Assembly (NCBI GenBank): GCA_035286465.1
Contig: DATEDF010000058.1
Coordinates: 1-64,000, forward strand
DNA length: 64,000 nt
Reading direction: 5' to 3'
Source: Fen-1231 sp035286465
GTDB taxonomy: Bacteria; Gemmatimonadota; Gemmatimonadetes; Gemmatimonadales; Gemmatimonadaceae
A model generated the notes under the pieces. The model had not been told where the DNA came from. It did no database searches and saw nothing but the letters and a program-made list of their open reading frames with translations. A program made the position numbers and the translations under genes. Numbering within the stretch: position 1 is the first letter of the stretch; each line of letters begins with the position of its first letter. Shown here in pieces: positions 32,624-40,726 of the stretch.

Positions 32624-33556
32624 CTACAGCAGCGCCCGCAGGTGCCGCACCGCCGCGTCCCCCAGCCGCTCCGGCACGTAGCCGCCCTCCAGCGCACTCA
32701 CCACGCGCCCCCCGCACCATTGCTCCGCGCGTGCCACCACCTCGCGCGTGAGCCGCTCCACGTCGTCCATCTCGAGCGTGAAACCACCGAGCGGATCACC
32801 GCGCAGGGAGTCGAAGCCGGCGGAGACGAGCACGAGGTCCGGCGTGAAACCCAGCGCCGCCGCGTCCACCGCCTCGAGCAGGGTGCTCGCATACTGCGCG
32901 GCCGGCAGTCCGGGCGGCATCGGCCGGTTCCACACGCTCCTGTGCGGCCCGCGATCATCGGCCGCGCCGGTGCCCGGATACCACGGCCACTGGTGCATCG
33001 AGACGAAGTGGATGTTCGGATCGTGCTCGACGATCGCCTGCGTGCCGTTGCCGTGGTGCACGTCCCAGTCCACGATCAGGACGCGGTCGAGTCCCTTCGC
33101 GCGCCGCGCGTAGTGCGCCGCGATGCCGACGTTGCCGAACAGGCAGAATCCCATCGCGGCGCCCGGAAGCGCGTGGTGGCCCGGCGGGCGCACCGCGCAG
33201 AAGCTCCGGAGGTTCGCGCCCGCGAGCGCGAGGTCCACGGCGTCGAGCACGCAGCCGGCGCCGGCGGTCGCGGCGTCCCACGACCCTTCGCTCGCGACCG
33301 TGTCGGCATCGAACCGGCCGCCGCCGGAGGCGGACATCGCCTGCACCAGCTCGATGTACGCGCGGTCGTGCGCGAGCGCGATCTCGTCTTCCGTCGCGTG
33401 CCGTCCCTCGCGATGCTCGAGCGCCTGGAACAGCACGACATCGTCCTTCAGCGCGCGCGGGATCGCGCGCAGCCGCCCCACGTGCTCCGGATGGTTCCAC
33501 CCGTTGTCGTGGCGGCCGCAGTCCGAATGCGAGATGAGGGCGACCCTGGACGTCAT
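32624..33556 (-). CDS. Histone deacetylase-family hydrolase (acetoin utilisation/polyamine deacetylase type)
   Basis: The 310-residue protein has the arginase-deacetylase fold: AVRPPGHHALPGAAMGFCLF with the catalytic His pair, VDWDVHHGNGTQAIV with the zinc Asp and His, VSAGFDSLRGDPLGG with the third ligand, and EGGYVPERLG. GAGG lies 6 nt before ATG 33556. Bacterial members remove acetyl groups from lysine or polyamines. It is in a tight minus-strand run with signalling genes. Confidence 0.93.
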   Translation of the reverse strand: MTSRVALISHSDCGRHDNGWNHPEHVGRLRAIPRALKDDVVLFQALEHREGRHATEDEIALAHDRAYIELVQAMSASGGGRFDADTVASEGSWDAATAGAGCVLDAVDLALAGANLRSFCAVRPPGHHALPGAAMGFCLFGNVGIAAHYARRAKGLDRVLIVDWDVHHGNGTQAIVEHDPNIHFVSMHQWPWYPGTGAADDRGPHRSVWNRPMPPGLPAAQYASTLLEAVDAAALGFTPDLVLVSAGFDSLRGDPLGGFTLEMDDVERLTREVVARAEQWCGGRVVSALEGGYVPERLGDAAVRHLRALL

Positions 33557-33602
33557 CGCGCGCCTCGAGTGGGTGCGGCCTGCGCGGGGGCGGCCCCGCC
33601 GC

Positions 33603-34040
33603 TCAGCGAATGGGACGGCGACGGCGGTACGTGACGAGATACGTGGAGCCGTCGAGCGCGCCGCCGGCGGCCAGCGAGCAGTCCTCGTCGGTCACCTCGA
33701 AGCCGCGCAGCTTGAGCACCAGCTCCTCGGGAGGCACGCTCGCGAGCCCGAACTGCGCGAGCGCCTCGCGCTTCAGTTCGCGCGCGGTGAGGGCGGCGGG
33801 CACGTCGAAGGCGATCGTCTCCCACAGTTCCGGCAGCTCCACACGCACGGTGAGCCGGGGGCCGCCGTCGCCGCCCACGCGCACGATGCCCGGCCGGCTC
33901 CGCAGCGCCGTCACGAAGGGCGCCGGAGCGGCGGGCACCCCCGCGGGCTCCATCGCGGGCTCCATCGCAGGCTCCATCGCCGGCTCCTTGCCCGTCGCCG
34001 TCACGTCGGCCGTCACGTCGGCCGTCACGTCGGCCGTCAC
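33603..34040 (-). CDS. Putative ubiquitin-like beta-grasp protein with tandem repeats
   Basis: GTG 34040 overlaps the upstream stop as GTGA. The first 33 residues are two repeat tracts (TADV three times, EPAM three times). The rest reads RLTVRVELPELWETIAFDVP, ALTARELKREALAQFGL, EELVLKLRGFEVTDEDCSLA and STYLVTYRRRR. That order of strand, helix and strands with a late buried loop matches YukD-like or ubiquitin-like beta-grasp domains. No C-terminal Gly-Gly is present, so conjugation is not expected. The call is a fold guess. Confidence 0.5.
   Translation of the reverse strand: MTADVTADVTADVTATGKEPAMEPAMEPAMEPAGVPAAPAPFVTALRSRPGIVRVGGDGGPRLTVRVELPELWETIAFDVPAALTARELKREALAQFGLASVPPEELVLKLRGFEVTDEDCSLAAGGALDGSTYLVTYRRRRPIR
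33942..34040. repeat. Two in-frame 12-bp tandem repeats
   Basis: 34000-34040 has the unit GTCACGTCGGCC at least three times (TADV) and 33942-33986 has three and a partial copy of CATCGCGGGCTC-like units (EPAM, with silent changes). Both keep the reading frame of the beta-grasp gene and could vary in copy number. Confidence 0.75.
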
Positions 34041-34336
34041 GCGACCGCCTCGTCCGCTGCCGGCGGCAGCGACGCCAGGAAGCGCGCCACCTGCTGGTCG
34101 AACAGGTATGAGGTGGCCGTCACGGACGTGCCGCCGGGGCTCGCCATCACGCCGATCGCGATTTCCTCGCCGCCCTGGCCCCGCAGCGTGAGATGGGCCG
34201 GCCCTTCCCGCTCGACGAACGCCGAGTAGACGCCCGAGCGGCGCGCGAAGAGCTCCTTCGCGGCGGTGAGCACCTCCGCCGGCGTCAGCGAGGTCGCGGC
34301 CTGCTGCAGCGTGCGGTCCTTCTGGTGGTTCGTCAC
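34037..34336 (-). CDS. Small hypothetical protein coupled to the histidine kinase
   Basis: The 99-residue product starts at GTG 34336, overlapping the kinase stop as GTGA. It has a helical start (SLTPAEVLTAAKELFARRSG) and a beta-hairpin-rich middle (YSAFVEREGPAHLTLRGQGG, IAIGVMASPGGTSVTATSYL). No signal peptide, Cys or known motif. Tight coupling to the kinase and beta-grasp genes suggests a shared complex, which is an inference. Confidence 0.6.
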   Translation of the reverse strand: MTNHQKDRTLQQAATSLTPAEVLTAAKELFARRSGVYSAFVEREGPAHLTLRGQGGEEIAIGVMASPGGTSVTATSYLFDQQVARFLASLPPAADEAVA

Positions 34337-35679
34337 GTCGTCGCCTCCGGATGCGTGAATTCTAACGGGAGGTGCAGCGTGAAGGTCGAGCCCTGCCCGG
34401 GCGCGGAGACGAGCTCGATGTCGCCGCCCAGGAGTCGCGCGATGCCGCGCGAGAGGGCCAGCCCGAGCCCGGACCCGCCGAAACGCCGCGTCGCGCCTTC
34501 GTCCACCTGGCGGAACTCCTCGAACACGAGGAGCTGCGCGACCGGGTCAATGCCTATCCCGGTATCCTGCACGCGATACGTGAGGCGGCCTCCGGCCACG
34601 CTGACCGAAGAGCGCACCTCGCCTTCGGCGGTGAACTTGACCGCGTTCGAGAGGAGGCTCACGAGGATGCGCGTGATCTTGCGGCGGTCGCTCCTGGCGT
34701 TCGGGAGCTCGTGCACCGGCTCCTCCGCGATGAGCTGGACGCCCGCGGGGAGTCCCTTGACGGCGCGCATCGCCTCGCGCAGCGGCTCCCGCGGGTCGAA
34801 CTCCTCGACGAACAACTCGAGCGTGCCGCGTTTCAGAGCGGTGAACTCGAGCAGCGCGTCAATCAGCTCGAGGAGCCGGTCGCTGGCCGCGCGCGCCTGC
34901 GCCAGCTCCTGGCGCTGCTCCGCGGTGAGCGGGCCCGAGATCTGCTGCTCGAGGATCGCGAGGTAGTTCATCACCCCGCTGAGCGGGCTGCGCAGCTCGA
35001 ACGACACGTTCGCGAGGAACTCGTCCTTCACCCGCCGCGCCTCGACGACCGCCACGTACTGCCGCTCCAGCTCCGCGTTCGCCTCGACCAGCGCGGCGTT
35101 CGTGCGACGCAGTTCGTCAATCAGCTCGGCCTTCTCGGCCGTCGCCGCCATCTGGTCGGCGACGATGCGCAGCAGGCCGCGCTTCTCGGCGGTGAAGCCG
35201 CCGGGGTCGCTGAAATAGAAGGTGACCGCGCCGAGCACGCGGTGCGCGGTCTGGAGCGGGAGCGCGACGATCGCGCGAAATCCGAGCTCCCGCGCGACGT
35301 CGTGCCAGTCCTCGAGATCGGGGTCGGAGAAGACGTCCCGGATCTCGATCGCCCGCCGCTCGCTCGCGGCCTCCCCGCTCGGCCCGAATCCGACACGCAC
35401 GCGCGTCTCGCCGAGCCACGGACGATGTCGCTCCGGCCAGTTGTGCGCCGCGACGAGCCGCATCAGCTCCGACGCGCCGTCCACCAGGTACACGGACGCG
35501 AACGAGGCGCCGACCACGGGGCTCACGCGGTCCAGCGCGAACTGGAAGACGTCGTCCGGACGGTCGGCGCGGAGGAAGGCGTGGACGATCTCGCGCACGG
35601 CGACGAGCTCGCGCTCACCGCTCGGCTCGGCGACCGGCGCGGGCGACGGCAGGCGGGTGGCGTAACGGCGTCGGGGCAC
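34333..35679 (-). CDS. GAF-domain histidine kinase lacking the phospho-acceptor His
   Basis: GTG 35679 has TAGATT ending 7 nt upstream. Residues ~20-175 form a GAF sensor domain (VVGASFASVYLVDGASELMR), followed by a coiled coil and the dimerisation helix. The H-box reads DEFLANVSFELRSPLSGVMN: Phe227 replaces the His that is phosphorylated in almost all histidine kinases. The ATPase part is complete (N box ILVSLLSNAVKFTAEG, G1 DTGIGID, G2 FGGSGLGLALSRG). It therefore may bind ATP but should not autophosphorylate on the usual residue. No response regulator is adjacent. It heads the operon with the 99-residue and beta-grasp genes. Confidence 0.88.
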   Translation of the reverse strand: MPRRRYATRLPSPAPVAEPSGERELVAVREIVHAFLRADRPDDVFQFALDRVSPVVGASFASVYLVDGASELMRLVAAHNWPERHRPWLGETRVRVGFGPSGEAASERRAIEIRDVFSDPDLEDWHDVARELGFRAIVALPLQTAHRVLGAVTFYFSDPGGFTAEKRGLLRIVADQMAATAEKAELIDELRRTNAALVEANAELERQYVAVVEARRVKDEFLANVSFELRSPLSGVMNYLAILEQQISGPLTAEQRQELAQARAASDRLLELIDALLEFTALKRGTLELFVEEFDPREPLREAMRAVKGLPAGVQLIAEEPVHELPNARSDRRKITRILVSLLSNAVKFTAEGEVRSSVSVAGGRLTYRVQDTGIGIDPVAQLLVFEEFRQVDEGATRRFGGSGLGLALSRGIARLLGGDIELVSAPGQGSTFTLHLPLEFTHPEATT

Positions 35680-35743
35680 GGCGTGGAATCTACCGTCCCG
35701 GGGATTCCCGGACGACCCGCCCACACGCTATATTGAGCGGTTC
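35680..35743. promoter_or_regulatory. Divergent promoters with TANNNT boxes next to both starts
   Basis: Toward the kinase, TAGATT (35687-35692) ends 7 nt before GTG 35679. Toward the phosphatase, TATATT (35729-35734) ends 9 nt before ATG 35744. Neither gene has a ribosome-binding site, which fits leaderless or very short-leader transcripts on both sides. Confidence 0.55.
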
Positions 35744-36844
35744 ATGTTTCCGAACCTCCGCTCGTCTCGCCAGCTCCTCGCCGTCGCCGTCGCCATCGCC
35801 AGTGTCGCGTGCAGCGCGCCGGCGCAGAAGCGCGAGCCGCTGACGCTCGCCACGCCGGCCAATGCGTTGAGCTTTCTCGTGATCGGCGACTGGGGCCAGC
35901 GCGCCTCGGCCAACCAGCAGCGCGTCGCCCGCCAGATGGGACCCGTCGCGGCCGCGCTCGGCGCCGCGTTCGTGGTGAGCACCGGGGACAACTTCTATCC
36001 GGACGGCGTGCGCAACGTCAACGATGCGCATTTCCGGTCCACGTTCGAGAACGTGTACTCGGCGCCGTCGCTGATGGTGGACTGGTATGTCGTGCTCGGC
36101 AACCACGATTATCACGGGAACCCGCAGGCCGAGGTCGAGTACAGCGCGAAGAGCACCCGGTGGAAGATGCCGGCGCGGTACTACGCCGTCACGAAGCCCG
36201 TCGCTCCCGGCGTGACGGCGGACTTCATCTTCATTGACACCAGCCCGCTCGTGGCCGACTTCGACGGCCAGCCGTTCCGGTGGCCCGGGTTCCGGACAGA
36301 CACGGTGGCGCAGCGCGTGTGGCTCGACAGCACGCTGAAGGCCTCCACGGCGCAGTGGAAGTTCATCGTGGGCCACCACCACGTGTACTCGGGCGGCGTG
36401 CGTGGAACGCAGAACTTCATGGAGTTCTTCCTGGTCCCGAGGATGGAGCAGTACGGCGTCAACGCGTACATCTGCGGGCACGAGCATCACATCGAGCACA
36501 TCGCGCCCCTCGGGAGCACGATCCACTACTTCATCTCCGGCGCGGGTTCGGAGGCGCGCAGCGCGCCGGGGCGCGAGGGCTCACGCTTCGTGTCCACGGC
36601 GTTGGGCTTTCTGGCGATGAGCCTCACGGCGGACACGATGGTGGTGCAGGCGGTGGACCTCTTCGGCAAGGTGCACTACCGGACGAGCATCCCGCGCGTC
36701 AACGGTCTCGACCCCCACGGCGCCGCTCCGCTTCCTGCGGGGTCGGGCGCGGCGCCGCGCCCGGCGCCACTGGCGAGCGCTAGGGCGACGCCCCCACGGT
36801 CCCGTACATCCGTGCCGAGAGCGCCTCGCGCAGCTTCACGCTGA
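35744..36844 (+). CDS. Purple-acid-phosphatase-like metallophosphoesterase lipoprotein
   Basis: The 366-residue protein has a lipoprotein signal (VAVAIASVAC) and then the metallophosphoesterase motifs FLVIGDWGQR, VSTGDNFYPDG, VLGNHDYHGN, FIVGHHHVY and CGHEHHIEHI, all the metal ligands of a dinuclear site. The order and the GDWG start match tartrate-resistant (ACP5-type) acid phosphatases. It likely frees phosphate in the periplasm. The last ~40 residues are Pro/Ala/Arg-rich and partly overlap the convergent aminotransferase gene (36780-36844). Confidence 0.9.
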   Translation: MFPNLRSSRQLLAVAVAIASVACSAPAQKREPLTLATPANALSFLVIGDWGQRASANQQRVARQMGPVAAALGAAFVVSTGDNFYPDGVRNVNDAHFRSTFENVYSAPSLMVDWYVVLGNHDYHGNPQAEVEYSAKSTRWKMPARYYAVTKPVAPGVTADFIFIDTSPLVADFDGQPFRWPGFRTDTVAQRVWLDSTLKASTAQWKFIVGHHHVYSGGVRGTQNFMEFFLVPRMEQYGVNAYICGHEHHIEHIAPLGSTIHYFISGAGSEARSAPGREGSRFVSTALGFLAMSLTADTMVVQAVDLFGKVHYRTSIPRVNGLDPHGAAPLPAGSGAAPRPAPLASARATPPRSRTSVPRAPRAASR

Positions 36845-37646
36845 CCGGGCCGGGCGTCCCGCGGCCCACCGGCCGTCCGTCGAGCACGATGACCGGCGTG
36901 ACATCCGTCGTGGTCCCGCAGATGAAGAGTTCGTCCGCCTTCGGCAGCTCGAAGTGCGTCACCGGCTCCTCGACGAGCGGGATGCCCAGCTCACCGGCCA
37001 GTTCCACGAGCACGCGCCGGGTGATCCCGGGCAGGACGTAGTTCGAGAGCGGATAGGTGCGGAGCGTGCCGCCGATGACGGCGAAGGTGTTCGTCGCGGC
37101 GCCCTCGGTCATGACGCCGTCCCTGAGCAGGATGGCCTCGTACGCGTCGGCCTCGGCGGCCGCCTGCCGCGCGAGCACGGCGGGGAGGAGATTCACGGTC
37201 TTGAGGTCGCACCGCGCCCAGCGGAAGTCCGGATACGTGATCGCCTTCACGCCGTCCTCACGGTGGGCGCGCGGCACGACGAACTTCGTTCCGAACGCGT
37301 AGACGGTGCTCGGCGTGCCGGCCGGTGGAAACTGGTGGGTGCGCGGCGCGGCCCCGCGCGAGACCTGCAGGTAGACGGTCGCCTCCCCCTCGGCGATTCC
37401 GTTGTCGCGCACCAGCCGCTCCGAGACGCCCCTGAGCGCCGCGACGTCGCGCGGGCCGAATGCGAGCCGGAGCGCGGCGAGCCCGCGCGCCATCCGCGCC
37501 GCGTGGGCATCCCACTCGTAGATCCGCCCGCCGATGACGCGTACCACCTCGTAGATCCCGTCGCCGAAGATGAATCCGCGATCGTCCGGGGAAATCACCG
37601 CGCGCTCGTGAGGCAGATACTCGCCATTCAGATAGACCGTGGTCAT
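36780..37646 (-). CDS. PLP class IV aminotransferase (D-alanine transaminase-like)
   Basis: The 288-residue protein has fold-type IV features: VYLNGEYLPHERAVISPDDR and GFIFGDGIYEVVRV at the start, the PLP Lys in RWARCDLKTVNLLPAVLA, MTEGAATNTFAVIGG and FICGTTTDVTPVIVLDG. The CDLKT and QVSRG motifs favour D-amino-acid aminotransferase over branched-chain enzymes. It would supply D-glutamate or D-alanine for the cell wall. It precedes the peptidase gene's end by 13 bp on the same strand. Confidence 0.85.
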   Translation of the reverse strand: MTTVYLNGEYLPHERAVISPDDRGFIFGDGIYEVVRVIGGRIYEWDAHAARMARGLAALRLAFGPRDVAALRGVSERLVRDNGIAEGEATVYLQVSRGAAPRTHQFPPAGTPSTVYAFGTKFVVPRAHREDGVKAITYPDFRWARCDLKTVNLLPAVLARQAAAEADAYEAILLRDGVMTEGAATNTFAVIGGTLRTYPLSNYVLPGITRRVLVELAGELGIPLVEEPVTHFELPKADELFICGTTTDVTPVIVLDGRPVGRGTPGPVSVKLREALSARMYGTVGASP

Positions 37647-37659
37647 CGGGCACTCCGGT

Positions 37660-39186
37660 TCAAGTCAGCATCCCCTCGATCGCGCGCACGAGCGGCGCGA
37701 ACGACGGCGACCTCCCGGCCACCCGTCGCGCCTGCTCTTCCGCCAGCTCGCGCTGGCCATGGCTGAAGAGCTCGGCGGTGATCCAGGGCCCCGCCCGCGG
37801 GTTGCGCCACCAGTCCGCGTCGAATCGTTCCACGAGCGCCTCCGCGAGCAGCGCCTGGAGCTGCCACGCGCGCAGATAGCGCGCGGAGTAGAAACGCGGG
37901 TCCACGTCCACGAACGCGTCGGCGCGCTGGTAGCGAAAACCGGTCGCCCCGCTCAGCGTCTCGACAAACAGGTCGGGCAATGCGGACCAGGCAACGCCGT
38001 CGCCGTAGAGTTCGACTTCGTAGAGGAGCTTCGCACAGTAGCGTCGCAGGAAGTGCAGCTCCTCGAATCCCGCCGAACGCAGGTAGCGCGGAAGGTCGCC
38101 CTTCCCCAGCCCGGTGTAGCGCGCCAGCCACCCCGCGTCCTGCAGCCGGTGGTCGAAGAGCATCGCGTACCCTTCGGTGATCGAGTTGTCGCCCAGCCAG
38201 CGGTACTCGAACGGGAGCGACCGGTCGGTGTTCGCGAAGTGGAGCGCGTGGCCCAGCTCGTGGAGGAGGGTCTGCCAGTCGTTCTGGCCGCCGTGCGGCC
38301 GGAGCACGAGGTGCACCTCGTCGGGGATCGCCAGCGGCGCGCAGAAGGCCCGCGCGCGCTTTCCCGCGCGTTCCGCGGTGTCGTAGCGCACGCGACCATC
38401 GGCGTCGGCGCTCGCGCCCATCTCCTCGACCTGACGGCGCACGTCCCGCTCCATCGCGTCCGCCGGGAAGTGCGCGTCGAACTCCGGCACGCGCATCAGC
38501 GCGAGCGCATCGGCGCGCGTGGCCTCCGCCGGCGTGAGCCCGAGTCCGCGCTTCAGAAACGCGGGGAGGACCTCGTCCCACATCGCCTGCGTGTCCCGCA
38601 GGAAGCCCCGGCACTCGGTGCGCAGCGCGTCCAGCGAAACGCCCGTGAGCAGCTCAAAGGTCGCCAGATAGCCGGGCGCGACGCCCGCGGCCTCGACCAG
38701 CTCCTTCTCGCGCGCGAGGCGTTCCTGGCGCATGGGCGCGAGCTCCGCGGCCACGAGCGCGGCGCGCGCGTCGTCGAGCGCGTGGCGTTCGGCGGCGGCG
38801 CGCGTGTTGGCGATGGTGATGGGCGCGCGCTGATACGGCTCGGCGCCGCCGTCGGGGAGTCGCACGACGGCCGACGCCTCCCACGCGATCTCGCGCTCCT
38901 CGAGCGGCGCCAGCGCGCGCCCCACCCGCGCTTCGAGGAGCCACTCCAGCAGGAGCCGCGCGGAGCGGCCGTCGTCGGATGCCGGCGCGGCGCGCGCGAA
39001 CAGCGCGCGCGCGACCGCGCAGGACTCGTCCCCGTAGGCGTCGCGATGCCGCGCGTAGATCGGCTGCAGTTCCGCCGACGCCTTGAACCCCGCGTGCGCC
39101 ACGAGGTACTCGCGCGAGATCTCCTGGAGGAATGCTTCTCCGCGGCGGCGGAGTGCGTCGAGCTCGCCGTTCCCGGTCGCCGGCAT
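37660..39186 (-). CDS. M3-like zinc metallopeptidase
   Basis: ATG 39186 has TATATT ending 7 nt upstream. The 508-residue protein is helical with the zinc motif TLLHELGHALHFANTD (H-E-x-x-H) and a downstream Glu in SITEGYAMLFDH, the gluzincin third ligand. Overall layout matches M3/oligopeptidase F-like or Taq-carboxypeptidase-like enzymes; exact family is not certain. No signal peptide, so it probably trims peptides in the cytoplasm. Confidence 0.8.
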   Translation of the reverse strand: MPATGNGELDALRRRGEAFLQEISREYLVAHAGFKASAELQPIYARHRDAYGDESCAVARALFARAAPASDDGRSARLLLEWLLEARVGRALAPLEEREIAWEASAVVRLPDGGAEPYQRAPITIANTRAAAERHALDDARAALVAAELAPMRQERLAREKELVEAAGVAPGYLATFELLTGVSLDALRTECRGFLRDTQAMWDEVLPAFLKRGLGLTPAEATRADALALMRVPEFDAHFPADAMERDVRRQVEEMGASADADGRVRYDTAERAGKRARAFCAPLAIPDEVHLVLRPHGGQNDWQTLLHELGHALHFANTDRSLPFEYRWLGDNSITEGYAMLFDHRLQDAGWLARYTGLGKGDLPRYLRSAGFEELHFLRRYCAKLLYEVELYGDGVAWSALPDLFVETLSGATGFRYQRADAFVDVDPRFYSARYLRAWQLQALLAEALVERFDADWWRNPRAGPWITAELFSHGQRELAEEQARRVAGRSPSFAPLVRAIEGMLT

Positions 39187-39244
39187 CGGGAGAAATATAG
39201 CAGGGGCGCGGACGATCGAGGCGCCCGGCAATCCGCGCGCCGCG

Positions 39245-40627
39245 CTACGCGCCGGCGGCGAGCGTCGAGTCCGCGGTGGCGCGGTCCGACCTCAGGAACG
39301 CCGCGATGGTCTCGGCGAGCCGCGTCGTCCCCACGCGAATCTGCTTCAAGTCGTCGCGGAAGCGGATCGTCGCATCATCGTGCTTTGCGGAGTCGCCGTC
39401 CACCGTGATCCCGAAGGGCGTGCCGGCCTCGTCCTGCCGCCGATAGCGACGGCCGATCGCGCCCGCGTCGTCGTAGAACACCGGGAACGTCCGGCGGAGA
39501 TCGGCCGCGATCCGCTCCGCCATCTCGGGCTGGCCGTCCTTCTTCGTGAGCGGAAAGACGCCGGCCTTGATCGGCGCCAGCGCCGGATGCAGGCGGAGCA
39601 CGGTGCGTCCCTCCTCCTCGCCCGGCACGGCCTCCTCGCGGTACGCGTTCACCAGCAGCGCGAGGAGCGTGCGGTTCGGCCCGCAGGCCGTTTCGATGAC
39701 CGTCGGCACGTAGCGCCTGTTGGCGGCCTGGTCCACGTACTCGAGCCGCTTCCCGGAGAACTCCTGATGGCGACCGAGGTCGTAGTCGCCGCGGTTGTGG
39801 ATCCCCTCCAGCTCCTGGAAGCCCAGCGAGCCGCCGAAGTCGAACTCGATGTCGAACGCCGCGCGCGCGTAGTGCGCCAGCTCGGTCGGGCCGTGCTGGT
39901 GGAAGTGCAGCCGGTCGTCCGCGAGGCCGAGCGCGCGATGCCACTCCATCCGCGCCGCCTTCCACCGCTCGAACCACTCCGCGTCCGTGCCGGGCTCCAC
40001 GAAGAACTGCATCTCCATCTGTTCGAACTCGCGCGTGCGGAAAATGAAGTTCCCCGGCGTGATCTCGTTCCGGAACGCCTTGCCGATCTGCGCGATGCCG
40101 AACGGCACCTTCTGCCGCGAGGCCTGCTGTACGTTGAGGAAGTTCACGTACGAGCCCTGCGCGGTCTCGGGGCGGAGGTAGATCACCGACGCCGAGTCCT
40201 CCACGGGCCCGATGTGCGTCTTGAACATCAGGTTGAACAGCCGCGGCTCGGTGAGCTGGCACTCGGCATGATCGCCCGGGTGCTTGCTCGGCTTCCTGAG
40301 GCACTGCGCGTCGGCGAGCTTGTCGGCGCGGAAGCGGCCCTTGCACGCCTTGCAGTCCACGAGCGGGTCCATGAAGCCGGCGACGTGCCCGCTCGCCTCC
40401 CACACGCGCGGGTGCATCAGGATGGCGCTGTCGAGCCCCTCGATGTCATCGCGCGAGCGCACCATCGCGTGCCACCAGCGCTCCTGGAGGTTGCGCTTGA
40501 GCTCGACGCCGAGGGGCCCGTAGTCCCAGACGGAGCCGAGGCCGCCGTAGATCTCGGAAGACTGGAAGACGAAGCCGCGTCGCTTGGCGAGCGACACGAG
40601 CTTGTCCATCACGTCGGGCCGGGGCAT
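39245..40627 (-). CDS. glyQS: Glycyl-tRNA synthetase, single-chain alpha2 type
   Basis: The 460-residue enzyme starts MPRPDVMDKLVSLAKRRGFV, with class II motif 1 (VWDYGPLGVELKRNL), motif 2 (GKAFRNEITPGNFIFRTREF) and motif 3 region, plus the zinc knuckle CKACKGR. It is the alpha2 form found in archaea, eukaryotes and some bacteria rather than GlyQ plus GlyS. TATCGT ends 5 nt before the ATG. It charges tRNA-Gly. Confidence 0.96.
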   Translation of the reverse strand: MPRPDVMDKLVSLAKRRGFVFQSSEIYGGLGSVWDYGPLGVELKRNLQERWWHAMVRSRDDIEGLDSAILMHPRVWEASGHVAGFMDPLVDCKACKGRFRADKLADAQCLRKPSKHPGDHAECQLTEPRLFNLMFKTHIGPVEDSASVIYLRPETAQGSYVNFLNVQQASRQKVPFGIAQIGKAFRNEITPGNFIFRTREFEQMEMQFFVEPGTDAEWFERWKAARMEWHRALGLADDRLHFHQHGPTELAHYARAAFDIEFDFGGSLGFQELEGIHNRGDYDLGRHQEFSGKRLEYVDQAANRRYVPTVIETACGPNRTLLALLVNAYREEAVPGEEEGRTVLRLHPALAPIKAGVFPLTKKDGQPEMAERIAADLRRTFPVFYDDAGAIGRRYRRQDEAGTPFGITVDGDSAKHDDATIRFRDDLKQIRVGTTRLAETIAAFLRSDRATADSTLAAGA

Positions 40628-40726
40628 TTCAGACGATAGTCGCGGGCGCGCGGACGATCAACTCCCCGGGCGCCCGCCGGCGCGCGAGGAGGCGGGGACC
40701 GGTGCCGCCCACGCCGACCGGCGTCC

